Below, in pieces: positions 1-5,750 of a DNA stretch of 6,051 bases. The notes below the pieces were generated by a model that worked only from the letters and a program-made list of their open reading frames with translations, was not told the DNA's origin and did no database searches. The stretch comes from Candidatus Omnitrophota bacterium (GTDB taxonomy: Bacteria; Omnitrophota; Gorgyraeia; S143-82): contig JALVWL010000242.1 in assembly GCA_027034965.1 (NCBI GenBank), positions 1-6,051 on the forward strand. The letters are read 5' to 3'. Made by a program: the position numbers and the translations under genes. Position 1 is the stretch's first letter. Each line of letters starts with the position of its first letter.

Positions 1-312
1 TATGCAATAGGGATTTGTGATATAATGGAGCTCGTTGTGGGACAAATGAAAAACAACTAAAAACGCAAAACTAAAAACTAAAAACCACAACTCAAAGCTC
101 AAAACTATTTTTAATATAAAGAGAAAACGCAACTAAAAAAAGCGGGAACGGGTTGCAAGAATTGGGGGTTTAGCTGACGATAAAGAGAAAAGAAGTAGGG
201 GGATAAAATAAAAAATTAAAAAGATTTAAGTTTTAAGATGTGGATTTGACTTTTGAGATTTTAGATTTGAGTTATATTTAGATAAGAAAAGAGAGGTTTG
301 ATTAACAAATCG

Positions 313-341
313 ATGGAAGATAAAGAATTCTAATGGATAAT
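313..341 (+). promoter_or_regulatory. Candidate sigma70-type promoter ahead of flgJ-like gene
   Basis: A -10-like GATAAT (336-341) lies 17 bp downstream of a -35-like ATGGAA (313-318, 3 of 6 matches to TTGACA). The aligned block in copy B at 5712-5740 has better matches at the same spacing (ATGAAA and a perfect TATAAT), which supports the pair. Initiation near 348 would leave only about 13 nt before the ATG at 361, just enough to include the GGGGG ribosome-binding stretch at 352-356. The -10 overlaps the perfect 12-bp palindrome TAATCCGGATTA (338-349), which could be an operator. No sigma28 or sigma54 consensus was seen near the operon start. Confidence 0.4.
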
Positions 342-349
342 CCGGATTA
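338..349. promoter_or_regulatory. 12-bp perfect palindrome overlapping the -10
   Basis: TAATCCGGATTA reads the same on both strands and sits at the right edge of element copy A, overlapping the -10-like hexamer and the expected start of transcription. Copy B has TAATCCGGGTTA at 5737-5748, with one base breaking the symmetry. It could be a repressor operator or simply the element's terminal sequence. It has no loop, so it is a poor RNA hairpin. Its function is not established. Confidence 0.35.
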
Positions 350-360
350 AAGGGGGCTTT

Positions 361-639
361 ATGGTTGAAGGTTTGGGATTGAGTCTAGCTACGCTAAGAT
401 TAGCTGGCTCGGACAGGCAAAAACTGAGGGATGCCTGTAACGAGATGGAGTCTATGTTTGTCTATATGTTACTCAAGGAAATGGATAATACATTATCCCA
501 TGATGATTTGTTTTCTAGCGGCAGAGAAGAGGCAATCTTTCGGGATATGAAAAATCTGGAGGTCTCAAGGGAAGTGGCGAAGGACTCTGTGCTGGGCATT
601 AGCGATTTGTTATATAAGTCCTTTGAGAGATTTATATAA
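361..639 (+). CDS. flgJ: FlgJ-like rod-binding protein (single domain, no muramidase)
   Basis: This is a 92-residue protein resembling the N-terminal rod-binding domain of FlgJ, the periplasmic assembly factor for the flagellar rod. Family features are an 'FVYMLLKEM' helix (33-41) preceded by an acidic 'CNEMES' segment, an 'SSGREEAIFRDM' segment (52-63), and a final 'VLGISDLLYKSF' helix (77-88) equivalent to the usual 'GLGIADLL' end. Enteric FlgJ is about 310 residues because it adds a C-terminal peptidoglycan hydrolase. That domain is absent here, as in many phyla, so another enzyme must open the wall. The ATG at 361 is preceded by a G-rich Shine-Dalgarno stretch at 352-356. It is the first gene of the apparent operon. 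The genes usually found upstream (such as flgH and flgI) are not in view. Confidence in the family is good although the protein is short. Confidence 0.82.
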   Translation: MVEGLGLSLATLRLAGSDRQKLRDACNEMESMFVYMLLKEMDNTLSHDDLFSSGREEAIFRDMKNLEVSREVAKDSVLGISDLLYKSFERFI

Positions 640-680
640 AGGATTGTGAGAAAAAGACGATAACCATAGAGAGGTGAGAT

Positions 681-1163
681 ATGAAGGAATGGGTTGATTT
701 GAAAGAGGTGCTTGAGGCCATAAGGCAGGCCAGCCTTCATCTTGTTTTAGTCCTGTCCGGTCTGCGGAAGGCCATTATGGAGAGGGACCTTGAGGCCCTT
801 GAGTTGCTTATAGAGGAACAGGGCTCGCTGAAAAAATATATGGGACTGCTAGAGCAGCAACGGGCCAATCTGTGCAGAATTATTTCTGAGCGCTATGCAG
901 GGCGCCAGGACTTGCTCTTCCCAGAGCTACTAGAATATGTGCCGTCTGCTATGCAGGCGGAGTTTATCTCCCTGCACAGAGAGTTGAAGGAATTATTGGC
1001 AAAAATAAAGAGAGAAGGCAGGGTTATCAGGTATGTGCTGAATACCATATTAAAATATGTCTCAGATCAGATAGATATCTATACGAGTGCGGATGGGATA
1101 ATATACAATTCCTCAGGGGCCAAAAAGACCCAGAAGAGGTCATTATTTTTTGGTAAGGCCTGA
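681..1163 (+). CDS. flgN: FlgN-family flagellar export chaperone
   Basis: This is a 160-residue, mostly helical protein placed directly before flgK. FlgN chaperones hold FlgK and FlgL in the cytoplasm and deliver them to the type III export gate. The sequence shows long amphipathic helices (about 5-70 and 90-130), with heptad-like Leu/Ile spacing in 'ALELLIEEQGSLKKYMGLLE' (39-58). The tail (120-160) is FlgN-like: an 'LNTILKYVSDQID' helix, a Tyr/Gly segment 'IIYNSSG', then a basic end 'KKTQKRSLFFGKA'. Enteric FlgN is about 140 residues. The start is supported by GAGGTGAG at 671-678. No FlgM anti-sigma gene lies between this gene and its upstream neighbour, although flgM often precedes flgN. 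Assignment rests on the tail pattern plus position, because FlgN sequences diverge strongly. Confidence 0.8.
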   Translation: MKEWVDLKEVLEAIRQASLHLVLVLSGLRKAIMERDLEALELLIEEQGSLKKYMGLLEQQRANLCRIISERYAGRQDLLFPELLEYVPSAMQAEFISLHRELKELLAKIKREGRVIRYVLNTILKYVSDQIDIYTSADGIIYNSSGAKKTQKRSLFFGKA

Positions 1164-1184
1164 GGTCTGATAACTGGAGGGGAG

Positions 1185-2885
1185 ATGAGTGGTTTCGGTG
1201 GGTTGACTATAGCGGCCAGGGCACTGAGGGCTTCTCAGCTGGCCCTGGAGGTGACAGGACACAATATTGCAAATGCTAACACAGAAGGATATTCGAGGCA
1301 GCGCGTGGAGCTGGTAGAGTCCAAGCCAGACCTTTCCCCCTGGGGAGTAAAGGGTACGGGAGTAGATATCTCTCGAATCAGTCGCCTGCGAGAAGAGTAT
1401 CTGGATATCCAGTTGAGAAACGAGACAAAGCTCCTGGGTCAATGGGAAGAGACTGAGAAATTTCTATCCAGGTTGGAGTTGTACTTCAATGAACCTTCGG
1501 ACGAATCTTTGAACAATATGCTTTCGGAGTTCTGGGCCAGATGGGAGGACCTGTCTCTCACACCAGAGGAACAGACCTCGAGAAGCAATCTCCTCCAACA
1601 GGCCAAGATGCTGGCTACATCGATGAATATGCTCTATAACAATATAAACGGACTTCGTTTCGATGCAGATGAGGCGGTGAAGTCCTATATACAGGAAGTA
1701 AATAGCCTTGCCCAGAACATAGCATCCCTAAATGACCAGATACGTTTCTATGAAGTGGGGGACAATGTTGCAAACGACCTGAGGGATCAGAGGGATGTTC
1801 TCTTAAAGAAATTAGCAGAACTGGTCGACTTTAGTAGCGAGGAACAACCGGATGGTACGCTTATTATAAGCGTGGGCGGAGTGAACCTCGTGGATAAAAT
1901 AAATGCCGAAGAGGTCTCTTACAGGTATAATTCAGAGGGACACGTTGTGCCTATCTGGGAGATGAATAATGCGCCTTTGACTTTGAGAGGCGGAAAGTTG
2001 AAAGGCGCCATAGATGCCAGGGATACACAGATCCCTAGTTATATCACCAGGATAAATAACATAGCGAGTACTATCATAAAGGAGGTCAATAGACAGCACA
2101 GTCAGGGCTGGGGTACAGAGGGTTTTTCCTCTTTGACATCAAGTTATACGATCTCTGACAGCACGGCAGCCCTGGCCTCTTCTGACAGCGGGCTGGATTT
2201 CTACGATGAGATCCAGGATGGCAGTTTTGTGATAACCCTAAAGGATTCTTCTGGAAATACTGTATCAACGGATACGATTTCTATAACGACTTCAACTTCA
2301 TTGGATGACCTGCTTTCGACCATAGGTAGTGATTATTCCTCTGGCATTGCCCATTTGATGGCCTCGACGGATTCTGATGGACACCTCGTATTGACAGCAG
2401 AGGATGGCTACAGGTTTTTTATAAATCAGGATACGAGTAACGCCTTGATGGCCCTTGGATTGAATACCTTTTATTCTGGCAGCAATGCCTCAGATATAGC
2501 AGTAAACAGTTATATAGACGATAATGTGAAGTATATAGCGGCATCCAGTTCAGGCGAGATAGGCGATGGCGCAAATGCCCTGGCCATAGCAGGGATAAAG
2601 GACCAGACGCTGATGGAGGACGCCAGCGCTACTATATACGACTACTATGCAACGACCCTGGGGATGCTTGGTGTGGATAAGCTGGAGGCAGAGAATATGA
2701 AGGAAGGACAGGAGATATTAGTTACCCATATAGAGAATAGCATAGAGGAGATTTCGGGTGTTTCTCTAGATGAAGAGGCGATGAATATGCTCAGGTTCCA
2801 GCACTCCTTTGAGGCAGCGGCAAGGTTTATGCAGGCCGTGAGTGATATGCTGGATACGCTTATTAATGTAGTCGGGGGTATGTGA
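1185..2885 (+). CDS. flgK: Flagellar hook-associated protein 1 (FlgK, HAP1)
   Basis: FlgK forms the first ring of the hook-filament junction and is exported through the flagellar channel. The protein has 566 residues, close to the enteric 547. The N-terminal basal-body/rod motif is clear: 'ALRASQLALEVTGHNIANAN' followed by 'TEGYSRQ' (13-39). The family signature 'NDLRDQRD' is at 197-204. A variable middle (about 310-440) contains a beta-rich segment, 'DGSFVITLKDSSGN' then 'LDDLLSTI', resembling the flagellin-hook IN motif. The C-terminus has 'GVSLDEEAMNMLRFQHSFEA' (525-544) and a final helix, typical of the flagellar basal-body C-terminal domain. The start has GGAGG at 1176-1180, four bases before the ATG. 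The stop overlaps the start of flgL by one base (TGATG). No truncation or frameshift is seen. Confidence 0.97.
   Translation: MSGFGGLTIAARALRASQLALEVTGHNIANANTEGYSRQRVELVESKPDLSPWGVKGTGVDISRISRLREEYLDIQLRNETKLLGQWEETEKFLSRLELYFNEPSDESLNNMLSEFWARWEDLSLTPEEQTSRSNLLQQAKMLATSMNMLYNNINGLRFDADEAVKSYIQEVNSLAQNIASLNDQIRFYEVGDNVANDLRDQRDVLLKKLAELVDFSSEEQPDGTLIISVGGVNLVDKINAEEVSYRYNSEGHVVPIWEMNNAPLTLRGGKLKGAIDARDTQIPSYITRINNIASTIIKEVNRQHSQGWGTEGFSSLTSSYTISDSTAALASSDSGLDFYDEIQDGSFVITLKDSSGNTVSTDTISITTSTSLDDLLSTIGSDYSSGIAHLMASTDSDGHLVLTAEDGYRFFINQDTSNALMALGLNTFYSGSNASDIAVNSYIDDNVKYIAASSSGEIGDGANALAIAGIKDQTLMEDASATIYDYYATTLGMLGVDKLEAENMKEGQEILVTHIENSIEEISGVSLDEEAMNMLRFQHSFEAAARFMQAVSDMLDTLINVVGGM
2874..2878 (+). 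promoter_or_regulatory. Ribosome binding site that favours the ATG at 2885 for flgL
   Basis: GGGGG lies inside the end of flgK, six bases before the ATG at 2885. A GTG at 2882 is in frame and would add one Met, but FlgL proteins typically begin 'MRIS', which fits initiation at 2885. The one-base stop/start overlap (TGATG) suggests translational coupling between flgK and flgL, which would help keep the two junction proteins in balance. Confidence 0.6.
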
Positions 2886-4111
2886 TGAGGATTTCCACGA
2901 ATATGATTTACAATAAGGCCTATCGGAATCTAACCTCGGCCTTTGATAGGTTTGTAAGGATACAGGAGAAACTGGCAACTGGCAAGCGAATCAACAGACC
3001 CTCGGATGCACCAGCGGACATCCCTCAGGATCTGCTTTATAGGAAAGAACTAAAGGATATGGATCAGTACCAGTCGAACATAGAGTATGCCAATTCCTGG
3101 CTTTCGGTTGCAGATACTGCGCTTTCTAATGTTACCCAGTTATTAACAAATGCCAAGGCAATTGCCCTGGAGCAAGGTAATGATTCCGCAGATGCCCAGA
3201 CTCGCCAGAGTGCAGCGCTGCAGATAGACAGTATCATTTCACAGATCGTTCAGTTGGGGAATACCAAGCATGGAAACCGCTATATATTTGCGGGCTACAA
3301 GACACGCACAAGACCTTTCTCTCTGGAGACAGCAGGAGGTCAGCAGGTAGTCAGGTACAATGGAGATGAAGGCCAGATGTCTGTAGAGATAAGTAATGGC
3401 GTGCAGATAGTCTTAAATCAGATAGGGAAGGATGTCTTTTCTGCTCCAGAGACGGTGATAAATGGCTCGGATGTTAATTCAACGGATAGCCCTATCACCA
3501 GCTCCACGCTTCTTTCCACCTTTAATGGTGGCAGTGGTATAAATAATGGAACCATTACCATTACAAATGGGGGCCAGACCGCCAACATCGCCGTAACCAA
3601 CTCTGATACAGTTGGAGACCTTATAGATGCGATTAATTCTGCGGGCATAAATGTAGAGGCAGAGATTAACAGCTCAGGAAATGGGATAAATATTAAATCA
3701 ACGGTTAGTGGCACGACCCTGCGAGTTTCGAATAACCAGACTGCTCAGGATCTAGGGATTGTTGGAGAGGCCCAATCTTCGGACATATTTGGTATACTTC
3801 TTCGTTTAAAGCAGGGGCTTGAAAACAACGATAGAGATCAGATTTTAAGTGCCGCAGGGGATATGGAGGATGCTATTGATAAGGCATTGCAGGCCTGGGT
3901 AGAGGTTGGTACGAAGATGAAGCGCCTAGATATGACCAAGTCCAAGATAGGCAATGAATTTGTTAATATAACTAATCTTTTGTCTCAGATAGAGGATGCG
4001 GATTTCGCTGACCTTACAGTGAAGCTGACAAAAGAACAGAACGTTTATCAATCTCTTTTAAAGTCCATCAGCGCTATAATCCAACCTTCTTTATTGGATT
4101 TCCTTGGTTGA
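2885..4111 (+). CDS. flgL: Flagellar hook-associated protein 3 (FlgL, HAP3)
   Basis: FlgL forms the second junction ring, between FlgK and the flagellin filament. From the ATG at 2885 it is 408 residues, longer than enteric FlgL (317). The N-terminal flagellin-like helix is plain: 'MRISTNMIYN', then 'LATGKRINRPSDAPAD' (30-45). The 'NRYIFAGYKTRTRPF' segment (131-145) is typical of FlgL. The C-terminal helix contains 'DADFADLTVKLTKEQNVYQS' (371-390) and ends 'PSLLDFLG'. The extra length is largely an inserted beta-rich unit (about 218-292), with 'GTITITNGG', 'TVGDLIDAINSAG' and 'LRVSNNQTAQDLGI', which reads as a flagellin-hook IN motif as found in FliD and some flagellins. It is probably surface-exposed. 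A GTG start three bases upstream is possible but less likely. Confidence 0.95.
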   Translation: MRISTNMIYNKAYRNLTSAFDRFVRIQEKLATGKRINRPSDAPADIPQDLLYRKELKDMDQYQSNIEYANSWLSVADTALSNVTQLLTNAKAIALEQGNDSADAQTRQSAALQIDSIISQIVQLGNTKHGNRYIFAGYKTRTRPFSLETAGGQQVVRYNGDEGQMSVEISNGVQIVLNQIGKDVFSAPETVINGSDVNSTDSPITSSTLLSTFNGGSGINNGTITITNGGQTANIAVTNSDTVGDLIDAINSAGINVEAEINSSGNGINIKSTVSGTTLRVSNNQTAQDLGIVGEAQSSDIFGILLRLKQGLENNDRDQILSAAGDMEDAIDKALQAWVEVGTKMKRLDMTKSKIGNEFVNITNLLSQIEDADFADLTVKLTKEQNVYQSLLKSISAIIQPSLLDFLG

Positions 4112-4127
4112 GTGGTTATAATGATGT

Positions 4128-4133
4128 AGGAGG
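4128..4133 (+). promoter_or_regulatory. Strong Shine-Dalgarno for fliW
   Basis: AGGAGG sits five bases before the ATG at 4139 in the short gap after flgL. It is the best ribosome binding site in the window and fixes the fliW start. It contains a GGA core, so it could in principle also be a CsrA contact, but no flanking hairpin was identified. Confidence 0.7.
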
Positions 4134-4138
4134 TTTCT

Positions 4139-4588
4139 ATGAGGGTGCAGACTACACGTTTTGGTGTCTTGAATATAGCAAAGCAGGATATAATAACCTT
4201 TACTTCTCCTATTCTAGGCTTTCCGAACGATGTCAGGTATGTGTTGTTAAAAGAGAACCAGGACAGCCTATTTCACTGGCTGCAGTCTCTGGATAATCCG
4301 GATCTGGCCTTTGTAGTGACCAATCCCCTGATCTTTGCGCCAGACTATAGGATAAGGATTCATAGGGATTTATTATCCGACCTGGAATTAGAAGACCTGC
4401 GGAAGGGCGAGGTCCTTTCCCTGGTTTCTATAAGGAAAGAGCCTTTGAGGATAACAATGAACCTCCAGGCCCCTATATTGTTAAATAAAGAGAAGATGAA
4501 GGCAAAACAATTGGTCCTGAATCCAGAGGAATATAGTTTGCAGTATGAGATCCTTCAGGTAAAGAGACAGGAAGAGGTAGAGGCATAA
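4139..4588 (+). CDS. fliW: Flagellar assembly factor FliW (CsrA antagonist)
   Basis: FliW binds either flagellin or CsrA in the cytoplasm. When flagellin is exported, freed FliW sequesters CsrA and relieves its translational repression (the B. subtilis model). The 149-residue length matches the family (about 145). Diagnostic segments are 'ILGFP' (25-29), 'FHWLQSLDNPDLAFVVTNP' (45-63), 'PDY' (68-70), 'NLQAPILLN' (108-116) and 'AKQLVL' (122-127). The gene lies 27 nt after flgL and one base before csrA, so FliW and its target are co-expressed. The alternative frame starting at 4108 overlaps it but has no family resemblance. No odd features were seen. Confidence 0.95.
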   Translation: MRVQTTRFGVLNIAKQDIITFTSPILGFPNDVRYVLLKENQDSLFHWLQSLDNPDLAFVVTNPLIFAPDYRIRIHRDLLSDLELEDLRKGEVLSLVSIRKEPLRITMNLQAPILLNKEKMKAKQLVLNPEEYSLQYEILQVKRQEEVEA

Positions 4589-4589
4589 T

Positions 4590-4817
4590 ATGCTGGTGTT
4601 GGCAAGAAAGAAAAACGAAAGCCTGATAATAGGCAATGAAATAGAAGTGCGCATATTGGACCTTAAGGGAGATGTGGTCAGGCTGGGGATTTCCGCGCCT
4701 TCCAGCGTCCCTGTCTATCGGAAGGAGATCTATGACCAGATCCTCAAGGAAAATATGGCGGCGGCAAGTATGGATATCTCTCTTGAGGATATTAGTAGAA
4801 ATATTTCCAAAAATTAA
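4590..4817 (+). CDS. csrA: Carbon storage / translational regulator CsrA
   Basis: CsrA is a homodimeric RNA-binding protein that occludes ribosome binding sites at GGA motifs. The 75-residue sequence matches the family throughout: 'MLVLARKKNESLIIG', 'VVRLGISAPSSVPVYRKEIY'. RNA-contact positions L4, R6, V42 and R44 are present. Residue 43 is Tyr instead of the common His. It is longer than enteric CsrA (61) and has a C-terminal extension (about 56-75), like B. subtilis CsrA (74), the form that FliW controls. Asn55, which as I recall is needed for FliW binding in Bacillus, is retained. GAGG at 4580-4583, inside the end of fliW, is the likely ribosome binding site six bases before the ATG. Targets probably include a flagellin message outside this window. 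Confidence 0.97.
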   Translation: MLVLARKKNESLIIGNEIEVRILDLKGDVVRLGISAPSSVPVYRKEIYDQILKENMAAASMDISLEDISRNISKN

Positions 4818-4819
4818 CT

Positions 4820-5407
4820 ATGGATCTTGCCTTATTTGATTTCGATGGAACCATTACCAATAGGGAAAGCATAGGAGAATTTATAAAATTTATCCTGGGG
4901 AGAGAGTTTTTCTTTAGGATGATGCCCATCCTGCCCTCCTTATTTTTATATCTAATAGGACTCTATGGTAATAAACAGATAAAAGAAAAGGCCTTAACAC
5001 TAGCGATCTCTGGTATGGAGATATCAAAACTGGAGAAGAAGGCGCAGGAATTTTCTAGTTATGTATTGCCGCGATTTATTCGAGAAAAGGCAGTTGAAAG
5101 ACTGAGGTGGCATAAGGATAAGGGTGATGATGTGGTCATTGTATCGGCAGGCCTTGGTATATACATAAGACCATGGGCGCAGGCAAATGGCATAGATAAG
5201 GTAATCGCAATGGATCTGGAAGTCGATAGGGAGCGCTGTACCGGTCGGCTTATAGGTGAAAACTGTTATGGAAAGGAGAAGGTGGAGAGGATAAAGAGAG
5301 AGATAAAGCTGGATAAATACGATAAAATATACGCATATGGTGATAGCCGTGGTGATAGAGAGATGTTAGCTATCGCTGATGAGGCATATTATAGACCATT
5401 TAAGTAA
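4820..5407 (+). CDS. HAD-superfamily subfamily IB phosphatase
   Basis: This 195-residue protein has all four HAD motifs: I 'DFDGT' (7-11, nucleophile D7, acid/base D9), II 'IVSAG' (107-111, S109), III a Lys in 'GKEKV' (151-155), and IV 'YGDSRGDREM' (173-182, D175 and D179). The layout, a helical cap after motif I plus the closing 'GDREML..AD.....PF' pattern, fits the IB group (TIGR01490-like) that includes SerB-like enzymes and PgpC-type phosphatidylglycerophosphatases. A hydrophobic stretch (about 24-50, with 'MMPILPSLFLYLIGLYG') may form the cap or touch the membrane, which slightly favours a lipid phosphate substrate. The substrate cannot be read from sequence. The gene begins two bases after csrA with no visible Shine-Dalgarno, so coupled translation is likely. 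No link to flagella is known to me. Confidence 0.88.
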   Translation: MDLALFDFDGTITNRESIGEFIKFILGREFFFRMMPILPSLFLYLIGLYGNKQIKEKALTLAISGMEISKLEKKAQEFSSYVLPRFIREKAVERLRWHKDKGDDVVIVSAGLGIYIRPWAQANGIDKVIAMDLEVDRERCTGRLIGENCYGKEKVERIKREIKLDKYDKIYAYGDSRGDREMLAIADEAYYRPFK

Positions 5408-5539
5408 AATAAATAAACCCAAAATATGCAATAGGAATTTCTAATATAATGGAAGCCGTTGTGGGATAAATAAAAAAACTAAAAACTCAAAGCTAAAAAC
5501 TAAAAACCACAACTCAAGTTTTGACTAGGGCAGGAGAAG

Positions 5540-5610
5540 GGAGAATGAAGCATGAAGGATTCTTATTAATAAAAATTTTCCTTCATTCTCCATGCTCCAT
5601 TCTTCATTCT
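5540..5610. repeat. Inverted repeat in the middle of copy B
   Basis: GGAGAATGAAG (5540-5550) is exactly complementary to CTTCATTCTCC (5581-5591), giving an 11-bp stem with a 30-base loop. A second complement of AGAATGAAG lies at 5602-5610 (CTTCATTCT). 'gcatg' on the left (5550-5554) and 'catgc' on the right (5590-5594) add to the mirrored look. The segment reads as an imperfect palindrome with small insertions on the right side. It is absent from copy A. It could act as a weak terminator for the operon, but the bases after the stem are not a clear T-run. Confidence 0.6.
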
Positions 5611-5639
5611 TAGGTTTTGGGTTTTTAAGCTGTGGTTTT

Positions 5640-5667
5640 GACTTTTGAGATTTGACTTTTGAGATTT
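5640..5667. repeat. Two tandem 14-mers in the T-rich arm of copy B
   Basis: 'gacttttgagattt' occurs twice in perfect tandem (5640-5653 and 5654-5667). Copy A has one full unit at the same place (248-261), followed by a partial 'agattt'. The arm therefore seems to grow and shrink by slippage or unequal exchange. Confidence 0.7.
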
Positions 5668-5711
5668 GAGTTTTATTTAGATAAGGAAAGAGATGTTTGA
5701 TTGACAGGGCG

Positions 5712-5740
5712 ATGAAAGAAAAAGAATTCTAATGTATAAT
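5712..5740 (+). promoter_or_regulatory. Candidate sigma70-type promoter ahead of the Fic gene
   Basis: ATGAAA (5712-5717, 4 of 6 matches to the -35 consensus) and a perfect TATAAT (5735-5740) are separated by 17 bp. Transcription would start near 5747, so the three 12-mers would lie in a leader of about 56 nt before the ATG at 5803. The same arrangement occurs in copy A ahead of the flagellar operon. A TTGACA at 5701-5706 is 28 bp from the TATAAT, too far to be its -35. Confidence 0.5.
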
Positions 5741-5750
5741 CCGGGTTAAT

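Larger units (their letters stand above)
1..350. repeat. Intergenic element, copy A (left flank of the flagellar operon)
   Basis: This 360-base non-coding stretch is related to 5425-5749. The first 47 bases match copy B at about 40 positions, including 'tatgcaatag' and 'tataatgg'. Positions 269-350 match 5668-5749 at 71 of 82 positions with no gap. Next to these edges both copies have A-rich runs such as 'actaaaaaccacaactcaa' (about 79-97 here) and, on the right, T-rich runs such as 'ttgacttttgaga' (246-258). The two arms are loosely reverse-complementary around CCACA/TGTGG, so the element could fold back. The middle (about 107-220) is not shared with copy B. It holds a 12-base direct repeat 'ataaagagaaaa' (116-127 and 180-191) and a small GCAAC/GTTGC inverted pair (129-133, 152-156). 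The left end may extend beyond the window. No gene was found here. That this is a mobile or MITE-like element is inference. Confidence 0.75.
5425..5749. repeat. Intergenic element, copy B (right flank of the flagellar operon)
   Basis: This is the second copy of the element at 1-350, in the same orientation. It begins 17 bases after the phosphatase stop and ends where the 12-bp repeats begin. It has the shared left edge (from 'tatgcaatag'), an A-rich arm with 'aaaaaccacaactcaag' (5502-5518), a private middle, a T-rich arm with 'ctgtggttttgacttttgag' (5630-5649), and the shared right edge (5668-5749). The two arms are imperfect reverse complements, and the middle is itself an inverted repeat, so the whole of about 5480-5673 could fold back. 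No coding sequence is credible inside it. The element could also end transcription of the upstream operon, but no clean hairpin followed by a T-run was identified. Confidence 0.75.

Noticed and set aside
18..26. Extended -10 promoter (TGATATAAT) at the left edge of copy A
   Set aside because: The -35 region is outside the window, and copy B lacks the TG and any -35 match, so it is not supported as a conserved promoter.
338..349. TAATCCGGATTA as a CsrA-binding RNA hairpin
   Set aside because: A palindrome without a loop makes a poor hairpin, and the predicted transcript would start near its end.
462..740. Minus-strand frame opposite the flgJ-like gene
   Set aside because: It is antisense to flgJ and the start of flgN, with no recognisable domain.
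1143..1442. Minus-strand frame opposite the flgK start
   Set aside because: It is antisense to the conserved FlgK N-terminus, and its composition is not protein-like.
2882..2884. GTG as the flgL start
   Set aside because: It adds one Met before the typical 'MRIS' beginning. The ATG at 2885 has good spacing from GGGGG.
3418..3714. Minus-strand hydrophobic frame opposite flgL
   Set aside because: Its hydrophobic look comes from reading the Asn/Thr/Ile-rich FlgL insertion backwards, and it has no ribosome binding site of its own.
4108..4296. Plus-strand open frame of 62 codons between flgL and fliW
   Set aside because: It starts at a TTG inside the end of flgL, overlaps fliW in another frame and has no family resemblance. 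The strong AGGAGG at 4128-4133 serves the fliW ATG.
5540..5591. Intrinsic terminator of the operon
   Set aside because: An 11-bp stem exists but the loop is 30 bases and no T-run follows, so it is kept only as an inverted repeat.
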